This document shows, piece after piece, positions 6,717 through 13,248 of a DNA stretch of 13,248 nucleotides; the stretch's first letter is position 1; each line of letters opens with the position of its first letter. Both the position numbers and the translations under genes were made by a program. A model generated the notes under the pieces. It was not told where the DNA came from and ran no database searches. It was given only the letters and a program-made list of their open reading frames with translations. This stretch comes from Bog-793 sp050010315. GTDB lineage: Bacteria; Actinomycetota; Acidimicrobiia; Acidimicrobiales; Bog-793. The stretch lies in contig JBEKLG010000042.1 of the NCBI GenBank assembly GCA_050010315.1, positions 1 to 13,248 of the forward strand. Direction: 5' to 3'.

Positions 6717-7606
6717 CGCCCTATTAGACCGCGTCCCGACCGCGTCCGCCTGCCCGGCACGACCCGCACGGCGACGTAGGTCGCAAAGCCGAGTCCGACG
6801 ATGAAAAAGCTCGGCGGGTATGGCTGGTAGTAGGAGATGGCGAGGCCGAGCCAGACGAACGCCACCGCGAGCGCGGACCCGCAGGCGATCGCCGCGCCCG
6901 GGCGGCGCGTCAGCCGCTCGGCGATCGCCGCCGGGGTCACGAGCAGGGCGAAGATGAGGAGCACCCCGATCACCTGCACCGCCGCCGAGACGGCGAGGGC
7001 GAGGGCGAGCATGAACCCGACCGACAGCAAACGCACGGGAACGCGGCGCGCCTCGGCCACGACCTCGTCGACCGAGGCGAAGAGCAGCGGCCGGTACATG
7101 ATGGCGATCGCGCCGAGCGCGACCACGCTCGCCGCGACGGTCACCACCACGTCCCAGGATGTGACGCCGGTGATCTGGCCGAAAAGGAGCGCAAACGCTT
7201 CGGTCGAATTCCCGCTGTAAAGCGACGAGAACAGGTAGCCGAGAGCGAGCGCGAAGGCGAGCACGATCCCGATGACGGTGTCACGTCCGCGGACCCGCTC
7301 GCCGAGAGCCCCCATCACGGCACCGACAGCGAGCGTGAACACGAGCATGCCGACGACCGGGTTGACGCCGATCAGGGCCGCCCCTGCCGCCCCCGGGAAA
7401 CCCATGTCGGAAAGCGCATGGGCGGCGAAGGCCGTCTGGCGCAGCACGACGAAGTAGCCGACGACCCCGGACACGATCGCGACGACGGTCCCCGCCTCGT
7501 AGGCGCTGCGCATGAACTGCCACGAGAGGATCGCGCCGACGTCGCTGAGCGGGTTCGGGCTGAACCCGGCGGCGACGGCGAGGTGCGCGGCGAGGCACGA
7601 CTTCAT
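6677..7606 (-). CDS. Zn/Mn-family metal ABC transporter permease (ABC-3, ZnuB/MntB-like)
   Basis: This is the membrane channel of a metal importer, 309 residues with roughly eight or nine hydrophobic segments. The N-terminal part has FMRSAYEAGTVVAIVSGV, VLRQTAFAAHALSDMGFPG and a GVNPVVGMLVF segment. This is the ABC-3 family signature (FMxxALxxG, VxRxxAxxxHALS). A VIGVLLIFALLVTPAAIA helix follows, the conserved coupling-region segment of this family. The ATG at 7606 overlaps the ATPase stop as ATGA, indicating translational coupling. The 3' end overlaps the PPK2 start by 40 bases. The metal is not readable from the permease. It works with the ATPase and binding protein encoded upstream. Confidence 0.94.
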   Translation of the reverse strand: MKSCLAAHLAVAAGFSPNPLSDVGAILSWQFMRSAYEAGTVVAIVSGVVGYFVVLRQTAFAAHALSDMGFPGAAGAALIGVNPVVGMLVFTLAVGAVMGALGERVRGRDTVIGIVLAFALALGYLFSSLYSGNSTEAFALLFGQITGVTSWDVVVTVAASVVALGAIAIMYRPLLFASVDEVVAEARRVPVRLLSVGFMLALALAVSAAVQVIGVLLIFALLVTPAAIAERLTRRPGAAIACGSALAVAFVWLGLAISYYQPYPPSFFIVGLGFATYVAVRVVPGRRTRSGRGLIGRWDALMRSTSPLH

Positions 7607-8508
7607 GGCGCGGGGCGGCCTGCCGGTTGCTGCGCCACGGACCCGTCATCCGGATGGGGATGGGTCGCTTCGCCTTCGAGACCGACGACGAACCGATGCC
7701 CGTGGCGGTCGACGACGACGTCGACCTCGGAGCCGTACAGCCGGGAGAGCGTTGCCGAAGTCACGACCTGCTCGGGCGGGCCGATCTCGACGTGACCGCG
7801 CGCCAGATAGAGCACCCGGTCGACGACCGGTAGCAGGGGATTCACGTCGTGCGCGACGAACAGTACGGCGAGCGACCGCTCTCGGGCGATTCGTGCGATC
7901 AGCCGGGCGATCACCACCTGGTTCCGGATGTCGAGGCTGGCGAGCGGCTCGTCGAGCAAGAGCAGCCGCGGCTCACCGACGAGAGCCTGGGCGAGCAAGA
8001 GACGTTGGCGTTCACCTCCGGAGAGCTCGCCGAGCCGTCGGCCGGCCTGCGCCGACGCCCCGACCGCCTCGATCGCCGCGGCGACACGGGCGCGTGTCGT
8101 CCGGCGACCCGGTCCCGGAATCGGCACACCCCAGTGCCCGCCGTCGAGGCCGAAGCCGACGAGGTCGACGCCCCGGATCTCCGCGCCCGTGTCGAGTAGG
8201 CGGGACTGCGGTACGTAGCCGATTCCCGGATTGCCCCGCCGGGGCGGCGCGCCGAGCACTGCGATCGTCCCGGCCTGGACCGTGACGAGGCCGAGGATGA
8301 CCCGGAGGAGCGTCGACTTCCCGGCGCCGTTCGGGCCGAGCACGGCCACGAACTCGCCGGCGCGCACCTCGAAGTTCGCCCCCGCCCAGACCGGCGTCGG
8401 TCCGTATCCCGCGGCGAGGCCGATCGCGCGCACGATCGAATCTGGCGAACCTCGCGCCCCGGGCTCAAGCGGCGCCAAGGGATCGCCTTTCCCAGGGGGG
8501 TCGTTCAC
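7603..8508 (-). CDS. metal ABC transporter ATP-binding protein (ZnuC/MntA-like)
   Basis: This is the cytoplasmic ATPase of the importer, 301 residues. Walker A is GPNGAGKST at 58-66, the Q-loop glutamine is Gln101, the signature is LSGGERQR at 162-169, Walker B is LLLLDEP at 182-188, and the switch histidine is His220 (VAHDVN). About 24 residues of Pro/Gly-rich sequence precede the domain. The C-terminus is a tail with several His (HGHRF, HPHPDD), which might bind metal, but that is a guess. I chose the GTG at 8508, whose GTGA overlaps the TGA of the binding-protein gene. The in-frame upstream extension would overlap that gene by ~60 bases without family similarity. Confidence 0.94.
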   Translation of the reverse strand: MNDPPGKGDPLAPLEPGARGSPDSIVRAIGLAAGYGPTPVWAGANFEVRAGEFVAVLGPNGAGKSTLLRVILGLVTVQAGTIAVLGAPPRRGNPGIGYVPQSRLLDTGAEIRGVDLVGFGLDGGHWGVPIPGPGRRTTRARVAAAIEAVGASAQAGRRLGELSGGERQRLLLAQALVGEPRLLLLDEPLASLDIRNQVVIARLIARIARERSLAVLFVAHDVNPLLPVVDRVLYLARGHVEIGPPEQVVTSATLSRLYGSEVDVVVDRHGHRFVVGLEGEATHPHPDDGSVAQQPAGRPAP

Positions 8509-9434
8509 CTGCGGCGGTTCCCGCTCGCGAGGGCCCGGGAGATGCTCGTGAGCTCCGAGACCATCCACTGCTGAAAGGTCGCCTTTTGCGGTCTCAGTGT
8601 CTCGGAGATCCCGACGATCAGGATGTGCTCTGATGCGACCTGCTTGCGGATGTTCGTCGTCAGGGCGGTGAGAGTCTGGCTGTTGTAGACGAGCAAGCGG
8701 AAGTCGTGGGCGCTGATCTCCTGCTCAAAGGTCGCCACCGCGCCGACGGGTGGGTCGTAACCCTCGGCCACCGCCTGCATGAACGCATACGGCGTGACGA
8801 GGTCGAGTTTGAGATCGCGCGCCAGGTACTCGAAGATGCTCTCCGTCGAGGCGACCTTCTCACCGGCATGCTCGCGCCTAATCGAGGCGAGAAGCTCGCG
8901 GTACGGACCGAACGACGCCTCGACGACGCTAAGACGCTGGCGGAAGTACGTGGCGTCCGCCGGGTCGATCGACCGGTAGTCGGAGGAGATCCTGTCGATC
9001 ACCCGGAAGACGTAATCCGGGTTGTACCAGAAGTGCGGGTTGTCCCCGGGTCGCTTCCCCAAGAGGTTTGCGACAACGAGGACGACGCGGTGCGGCTCCG
9101 GGTTCGCCTCAAGGATCTTCGCTGCCCAGTCGTCATAACCCGCACCGTTCAGGATCACGTAGTTCGCCCCACCGAAGGCCCGTGCGACGGCGGTGCTCGC
9201 TTCGTATTCGTGGGGATCGGCGTTCGGGTTGGTGATGATGCTCGTCACGTGCGCGGCTCGGCCCCCCAGCTGGGTGGCGAGGCTACCCCAGAAGTCCTCG
9301 GCGGCCACGACGTTGATCACCACCGGGTGGCTCGCGCCCTCGAGCGAGGCCACCGCGCCGGGTGCAAGGAGCGTCGAGATCACCCCCAGCGCCACCGCCC
9401 CGAAGAGCACGCCCCGGCTCCGTCTCGCAACCAT
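8505..9434 (-). CDS. metal ABC transporter substrate-binding protein (ZnuA/TroA-like)
   Basis: This is the extracytoplasmic metal-binding component, 309 residues. The N-terminus is a Sec-type signal (Arg-rich start, hydrophobic segment 8-28, AVAS), with no lipobox cysteine. Likely ligands by position are His75 (DPHEYE), His134 (NPHFWYNP), Glu198 (STESIFEYL) and Glu278 (ISETL). Zinc-specific ZnuA has His at the third site, whereas PsaA/MntC-type manganese binders have Glu there. However, a large actinobacterial group usually annotated as zinc binders also has this TE...SET pattern, so the metal is left open. There is no long His-rich loop. The ATG at 9434 is preceded by GGAG. It is the first gene of the importer operon, and a Fur/Zur-type palindrome lies 49 bases upstream. 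Confidence 0.93.
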   Translation of the reverse strand: MVARRSRGVLFGAVALGVISTLLAPGAVASLEGASHPVVINVVAAEDFWGSLATQLGGRAAHVTSIITNPNADPHEYEASTAVARAFGGANYVILNGAGYDDWAAKILEANPEPHRVVLVVANLLGKRPGDNPHFWYNPDYVFRVIDRISSDYRSIDPADATYFRQRLSVVEASFGPYRELLASIRREHAGEKVASTESIFEYLARDLKLDLVTPYAFMQAVAEGYDPPVGAVATFEQEISAHDFRLLVYNSQTLTALTTNIRKQVASEHILIVGISETLRPQKATFQQWMVSELTSISRALASGNRRR

Positions 9435-9482
9435 CGGTCAGCTCCATCGCGATTCGTCGGCGAGTGGCCAGTGAGCTTAGTT

Positions 9483-9497
9483 TGAGAACGATTCTCA
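9483..9497. promoter_or_regulatory. Fur/Zur-family operator (15-base palindrome)
   Basis: TGAGAACGATTCTCA is a perfect 6-3-6 inverted repeat, similar to the TGAxAAxxxTTxTCA core of Zur and Fur boxes. It lies 49 bases upstream of the binding-protein start and 171 bases before the divergent Fur-family regulator gene. It is therefore placed to repress the importer operon when metal is plentiful. I cannot tell a Zur box from a Fur or Mur box by sequence alone. Confidence 0.75.
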
Positions 9498-9655
9498 TGT
9501 CAAAGGCTCGGCGATTCGCGCACAAGGCCCTGCGGTTAACCCATGCCCACACCTTCCAGGGATTTCGTCCTCCTTGGGGCCGGGACGGGACCTACAGACT
9601 GGAATGGCTCCCAGAAACCTGACCGCCATCACCCCAACACTCCGTCGCATCCCGC

Positions 9656-9661
9656 TACGCT
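9656..9661 (+). promoter_or_regulatory. possible -10 element for a leaderless Fur-family gene
   Basis: TACGCT fits the actinobacterial TANNNT pattern and ends six bases before the GTG at 9668. Transcription would therefore begin at or next to the start codon. No ribosome binding site is visible before that GTG, which agrees with a leaderless mRNA. No good -35 was found. Confidence 0.35.
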
Positions 9662-9667
9662 TGGACC

Positions 9668-10138
9668 GTGACCGACGCGCTCTTGCCCGCCGATAACGCG
9701 ACCCACCGCGACGTCGGCTTGCGCCTCGCCCGCAACGAGCAGCGCTATACCCGGCAGCGCCGGACGCTGGTCGACGCGCTCGCCGCCATCGGCCGGCCGG
9801 CGACCATCGGCGAGCTCCTCGAAGCCGTACCCGAGCTGCCGACCAGCACCGCCTACCGCAACCTCGCGGTCCTGGGCGACGCCGGAGTCGTCCGGCGCGT
9901 CAACGGAACCGACGAGTTCGGCCGCTTCGAGCTCGCTGAGGAGGTGAGCGGGCACCATCACCACCACGCCGTGTGCAGCTCGTGCGGCCTCGTCATCGAC
10001 GCGACGAGCTCGACCCGCCTGGAGATGGCGCTCGCCGAAACTGCTCGTGCGATCGCCGCCGAGAACGGATTTGACGTCGCCGACCACCGTCTTGAGCTCG
10101 TCGGACGGTGTTCCTCTTGCTCCCAGGTGGTCGGCTAG
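9668..10138 (+). CDS. Fur-family metalloregulator (Zur-like)
   Basis: This is a dimeric metal-dependent repressor of 156 residues. The N-terminal winged helix includes RYTRQRRTLVDAL (26-38) and the recognition segment TSTAYRNLAVL (59-69). The dimerisation and metal domain has GHHHHHAVCSSCG (95-107), where His residues of the 96-100 run and Cys103/Cys106 supply ligands. A second CSSC pair (148-151) completes the structural zinc site typical of the family. The GTG at 9668 is the only sensible start. The neighbouring operator and Zn/Mn-family importer suggest it senses that metal, so Zur is most likely. Mur or Fur cannot be excluded from sequence. Confidence 0.92.
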   Translation: MTDALLPADNATHRDVGLRLARNEQRYTRQRRTLVDALAAIGRPATIGELLEAVPELPTSTAYRNLAVLGDAGVVRRVNGTDEFGRFELAEEVSGHHHHHAVCSSCGLVIDATSSTRLEMALAETARAIAAENGFDVADHRLELVGRCSSCSQVVG

Positions 10139-10167
10139 CTGCTGGCGGTCGCCTGATCCGGTTCGCG

Positions 10168-10623
10168 CTACGCCCGCCCCAGGCGAGTTCTCCCCGTGAG
10201 GCTTCTGCGTCTCAGGCCCCATCGCTCCTCGAAGTGCCCGAAGCGCCAGATCGCCAGCGCCGCGAACCAGACGACGAAGAACCCGGCGATCACGAACCCG
10301 GCAGCATTGAAGTTGAACCCAGCGGAGGAGCCCGAAAATTCGCCGAGGCGGAGTTCGTTCGCAACAAGGCCGAGGATCTCGACCGTGCCCAGCACGAAGG
10401 CGACCGCGACCGACAGCCCCGTGAGCGCGAGGTCGTTTCAGACCTTGCGGACCGGCTGGGCGAAGGCCCAGCCGTAGGCGAAGTTGATGAACGAGCCGTC
10501 GATCCTGTCGAGAAGCGTCATCCCGGCGGTAACGAGGACCAGAGCCATGACCGCGTACGAAAACAGCGCCAACTCGGCGGCGCCTGTCGTCGTGGCGAGG
10601 ACCGCCCCGTCGCTCGCCGCCAA
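10168..10623 (-). pseudogene. NicT/HoxN-family nickel/cobalt transporter, C-terminal remnant with in-frame stop
   Basis: One frame reads AGMTLLDRIDGSFINFAYG, WAFAQPVRKV, a TGA at 10438-10440, then NDLALTGLSVAVAF, EILGLVANELRLG and FVIAGFFVVWFAALAIWRFG before a stop at 10168. This matches the last third of NicT/HoxN Ni/Co permeases, where the stop position normally holds aromatic residues (RKVYYN). About the first two thirds are missing, including the metal-binding HX4DH helix. The frame begins with TTG directly after the TAG of the sugar kinase gene, so a deletion probably joined them. The low level of other damage suggests recent loss. Its place beside the metal regulator suggests it once belonged to the same locus. 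Confidence 0.8.
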
Positions 10624-11640
10624 CTAGCAGGAACGCACAGCGAAGGCGTCGCCCGCCTCATTGAGGTGGTCGAGCAGCTCCTCTTCGTGCAAAAGACCAG
10701 CCTGTGAACCGATTTCGTGCGAGACGCTCATGAAGCTCACGGGCGCCCAGCGCAGGGCTTCGGAGAACGGCAACCCCCGGACCAGCGCCGCGGCCAGCGT
10801 CGCCGCAAAGGCATCCTCCGCCCCGGTGCGGTCGAGTGGGGCGGAGGAGTCAGGAAAGGGCGGGACGAGGTACCGCTGGCTCCCGTCGCTCGCGACCGCA
10901 CCTCCCGTCTCGTCCAGGACGACGACCCGTCGCGGGCCGAGCTCGGATAATGGACCGAGCAAACCGGCGGGGTCGTCAGAACTGACGCCGGTGATCGCGA
11001 CGGCCTGGGCGCGGTTGCAAACGAGGATCTCGGCGCGCCGGTACAGGCGTATCAGGCGGTCGGCACCCACCTCGACCTGGAATGTGCCGGGTTGGAACGC
11101 CACGCGAACCGCGCCGTTCTCTTCGAGCCAGTCGGCGAGTTGGTCCTGGTAGTTGAGCGCGTGCGACCCGAGCGAGGTGAGGTACAGCCAGCTCGGCACC
11201 TCACTCGGCCGGAGGTGCGGCCAGTGGTAATCGAACTCCTCGTGCCAGACGAGAATTGTCCGCTCCCCGTGGTAGGACAGCACGAAGTTGCGATTCGTGT
11301 GGGCCGGCGAATCGATGTGAACGAGACGCGTGTCGACACGCTCGGTGTGCAGCGCCCCGAGGAGGTCCCGCCCGATCTCGTCGTGGGCGAGGAAGCTCGC
11401 CAAAGCGACACGCAGCCCGAGGCGCGAGAGCGCCACCGCCGCGTTAGCGGCGCTCCCGCCGGCTTCGACCGTCGTGGCCCGCTCGTAGGGCACTTTGGCA
11501 CCGAGCGGAATCTCAAGCCATGTGCCCCGCTCGTCGACCCGCTTCTCCACCTGGCGGTCGGAGAGCCGGATGAATAGGTCGGTCGCCACGTCGCCGACGC
11601 TGATCACGTCGTATCGCTGCGCCGGGGTCACGAAGCCCAT
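10624..11640 (-). CDS. PfkB-family sugar kinase
   Basis: This is an ATP-dependent kinase of the ribokinase/PfkB superfamily, 338 residues. The N-terminal domain starts YDVISVGDVATDLFIRL and carries the family motif GGSAANAAVALSRLG (61-75). The C-terminal ATP site reads DRTGAEDAFAA (270-280), with Asp276 as the expected catalytic base. The usual GAGD is GAED here. The substrate cannot be named: sugar, sugar phosphate and nucleoside kinases share this fold. The ATG at 11640 has a strong GGGAGGAGAG ribosome binding site, so the longer in-frame start at 11808 is rejected. The TAG stop abuts the nickel transporter remnant. There is no clear operon partner. Confidence 0.88.
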   Translation of the reverse strand: MGFVTPAQRYDVISVGDVATDLFIRLSDRQVEKRVDERGTWLEIPLGAKVPYERATTVEAGGSAANAAVALSRLGLRVALASFLAHDEIGRDLLGALHTERVDTRLVHIDSPAHTNRNFVLSYHGERTILVWHEEFDYHWPHLRPSEVPSWLYLTSLGSHALNYQDQLADWLEENGAVRVAFQPGTFQVEVGADRLIRLYRRAEILVCNRAQAVAITGVSSDDPAGLLGPLSELGPRRVVVLDETGGAVASDGSQRYLVPPFPDSSAPLDRTGAEDAFAATLAAALVRGLPFSEALRWAPVSFMSVSHEIGSQAGLLHEEELLDHLNEAGDAFAVRSC

Positions 11641-11889
11641 CTCTCTCCTCCCGCCAGACGACCGACCAGGCCCGACCCGAGGACCGCGCTCGTCGACCCG
11701 TCCACCAAACCAACCGCCGTGACTCGAACCAACTCTAGGTGCGATCGGTCGGCCGAGAGCTACGGATGTCCGGCCCACCATCTCGCCCAGCGTGTTCGAT
11801 AAACACACTGAAGACGCGGCTGCTCAAAACACTTAAGGTAGATGACAGGGTGCTCCTTGTTCCTTGGTTGTACGAAAGGACGGGCGGAC

Positions 11890-12390
11890 ATGGAAATCAC
11901 AGACATGCAACACGACAGCCAGAGCTCGCGGTCGACGGTGCCCCGGTTCAGTCACGGAGTCGCCGGCTTTCTCATCGTTGTGCTTGGCGCGTGGGGCGGG
12001 ATCGTCCCGTTCATCGGCCCGACGTTCGGATTCAGCGCTGACGGCGCGGGCTCCTGGCACTGGGATCTCGCCCACGCCGTGCTCTCGCTCGCGCCCGGCG
12101 CAGCGGCATGCGCGGCAGGGTTGCTCATCCTGACCGGCGCGACAACCAGGATGTCCCACCCCTTCAGCTCGGGCCTGGCGGGACTGCTCGCGATACTCGC
12201 TGGCGCCTGGTTCGTCCTCGGCGCTGTGGCGTGGCCGGTCATGTACAACGTCGGCAGCTACTTCGCCCCCGGAACGGCCATGACCGAGCTCGAGTACTTC
12301 GTCGGGTACTTCGGCGGCGCCGGTTGCCTCCTCATCGCGCTGGGAGCGTTTGTTCTCGGCAAGTCGGCGCGCGCCCCGGTTGCCGCTTAG
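11890..12390 (+). CDS. small four-helix membrane protein of unknown function
   Basis: The protein has 166 residues. It has a hydrophilic N-terminus of about 20 residues, then four predicted membrane helices near 22-43, 60-82, 95-117 and 137-157, and a short basic tail. Each pair of helices has a similar pattern (Gly-rich, then GAW: VVLGAWGGIVPF and ILAGAWFVLGAV), which hints at an internal duplication like that of SPW-repeat proteins, but I do not recognise the family. I chose the ATG at 11890 because AAAGGA lies nine bases upstream; the in-frame ATG at 11842 has no such site. It is divergent from the sugar kinase, with a 249-base spacer that is richer in A/T than its surroundings and probably holds both promoters. 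Confidence 0.75.
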   Translation: MEITDMQHDSQSSRSTVPRFSHGVAGFLIVVLGAWGGIVPFIGPTFGFSADGAGSWHWDLAHAVLSLAPGAAACAAGLLILTGATTRMSHPFSSGLAGLLAILAGAWFVLGAVAWPVMYNVGSYFAPGTAMTELEYFVGYFGGAGCLLIALGAFVLGKSARAPVAA

Positions 12391-12635
12391 CTCTTCCCGC
12401 TTCGACGTCAGCCCGGATGCCCCCGGACGGCAAGCACTTGGGGACGAACCGGCGGCAGGGTGGCAACATTCCTGTTCGCACCTGCTGAGAGCGCTGATGG
12501 CGAGCGGGTGAGATCGGCCTTTTGCCAGATCGGCCGCCCTCGATGCTCCGGCTCCGGGAACATAGAGGTTGCCGGTAGAGGTGTAGGACTCTGTTGTCAA
12601 GCACTCAAGCGGTGCACGGGCCCACCGGCAGGCTG

Positions 12636-13248
12636 TCAGCCCGCTTGTGCAGTAACCGCCACAACCGACCGCTGCGAGTACGGGACCACCGGCCCCGTGA
12701 TCTCGACCACAGCCTGCTGACGGATGTCAGACGATGACGCGCCCACGGCGAAGCGGAAGAGGCCGGGCTCGACGACGAACCGCATGGCCTCGTCGTAAAA
12801 GGCGAGCCGGCTCGGGTGGACGTCGAAGGTGACCCGCACCGCCTCCTTGGGGTCCAAGCTCAACCGGGTGAAGCCAATGAGGTAGGTTTCGGGCCGCGCC
12901 ACCGATGCAACCAGGTCTGACACATAAAGCTGCACGACCTCCTCGCCTTTCCGGTCTCCCGTGTTGGCTACCGTCACCCCAACGCTGACGGGAGACGAAG
13001 TGTCGCTGGCCTCTACGGTGATGTCGGAATAACCGAAGGTCGTGTAGCCGAGTCCGTGGCCAAAACTGAACAGGGGGGTGTGAGGGCAATCGGTGTAGTC
13101 GTCATAGAAAATCGAACGCCCGCCCCCGGAACGGTGGCTGCTGTAGAGCGGTACCTGGCCCGTCGACCTTAGAAGCGTGACAGCCAGCCTGCCGGTGGGT
13201 TCCGCCTTACCCGTGAGCACGTCTGCCAAGGCATTGCCGCCCTGTTCC
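12636..13248 (-). CDS. glycoside hydrolase family 3 beta-glucosidase/xylosidase (C-terminal part, runs off right edge)
   Basis: GH3 enzymes release glucose or xylose from the non-reducing end of glycosides. About the last 204 residues are present. They begin in the second GH3 domain (EQGGNALADVLTGKAEPTGR, LAVTLLRSTGQVPLY), then reach FSFGHGLGYTTFGYSD and the Fn3-like C-terminal domain (VTVANTGDRKGEEVVQLYVS to FRFAVGASSSDIR), where most GH3 proteins end. The catalytic nucleophile and acid/base residues lie outside the window, so substrate specificity is unknown. The reading frame is intact to the TGA at 12636-12638. No terminator is evident in the 245-base spacer that follows. Confidence 0.93.
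   Translation of the reverse strand, partial: EQGGNALADVLTGKAEPTGRLAVTLLRSTGQVPLYSSHRSGGGRSIFYDDYTDCPHTPLFSFGHGLGYTTFGYSDITVEASDTSSPVSVGVTVANTGDRKGEEVVQLYVSDLVASVARPETYLIGFTRLSLDPKEAVRVTFDVHPSRLAFYDEAMRFVVEPGLFRFAVGASSSDIRQQAVVEITGPVVPYSQRSVVAVTAQAG

Noticed and set aside
10438..10440. TGA in the nickel transporter frame as a selenocysteine codon
   Set aside because: The family has aromatic residues and no Cys/Sec here, no hairpin typical of a SECIS was seen, and the gene also lacks its N-terminal two thirds.
1..13248. CRISPR array or toxin-antitoxin/defence system
   Set aside because: No regularly spaced repeats, cas-like motifs or recognisable toxin, antitoxin or restriction genes were found on either strand.

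Overview
This is a GC-rich, densely coded stretch of a bacterial chromosome. It is most likely from an actinomycete-type bacterium (Actinomycetota). The evidence is the strong G/C bias at third codon positions, the frequent GTG starts, one regulator that looks leaderless, a PPi-type group III phosphofructokinase like that of Amycolatopsis, and a Fe-S type PurF. An acidimicrobial lineage is possible, but nothing here proves a rank below the phylum.

Layout. (1) 1-1825, minus strand: a glycolysis pair, with a phosphofructokinase of the pyrophosphate-dependent type upstream of the 5' part of a class I fructose-bisphosphate aldolase (FbaB type) that runs off the left edge. (2) About 2100-2890: a small decayed accessory patch. 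It holds a frameshifted HTH gene, the tail of an IS3-family orfB and a frameshifted IS3-family orfA, all on the minus strand. (3) 3227-3454, plus strand: tRNA-Asp(GTC) and tRNA-Phe(GAA). (4) 3466-5852: purF on the minus strand and a divergent PHP-domain phosphatase. (5) 5931-9434, minus strand: a tightly overlapping four-gene unit made of the binding protein, ATPase and permease of a Zn/Mn-family ABC importer, then a PPK2-type polyphosphate kinase. A perfect Fur/Zur-type palindrome (9483-9497) lies just upstream, and a Fur-family regulator is transcribed away from it at 9668-10138. (6) 10168-10623: the C-terminal remnant of a NicT/HoxN nickel/cobalt transporter with an in-frame stop. (7) 10624-11640: a PfkB-family sugar kinase. 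(8) 11890-12390: a small four-helix membrane protein. (9) 12636 to the right edge: the C-terminal part of a GH3 beta-glucosidase or xylosidase.

How the genes fit together. The first two genes form a C6-to-C3 glycolytic/gluconeogenic pair whose kinase step should be reversible and use pyrophosphate. The centre is a metal-homeostasis locus: regulator, operator, importer and, as an apparent fourth cistron, a polyphosphate kinase. The adjacent dead Ni/Co transporter suggests this metal locus was once larger. The right end turns to sugar metabolism (sugar kinase, glycoside hydrolase).

No clearly new system stands out. The most original points are the coupling of a PPK2 to a Zur-box metal-import operon, the A54 substitution in tRNA-Phe, and the head-to-tail arrangement of the IS3 remnants. 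All functional calls rest on reading motifs in the sequence, with no database search.
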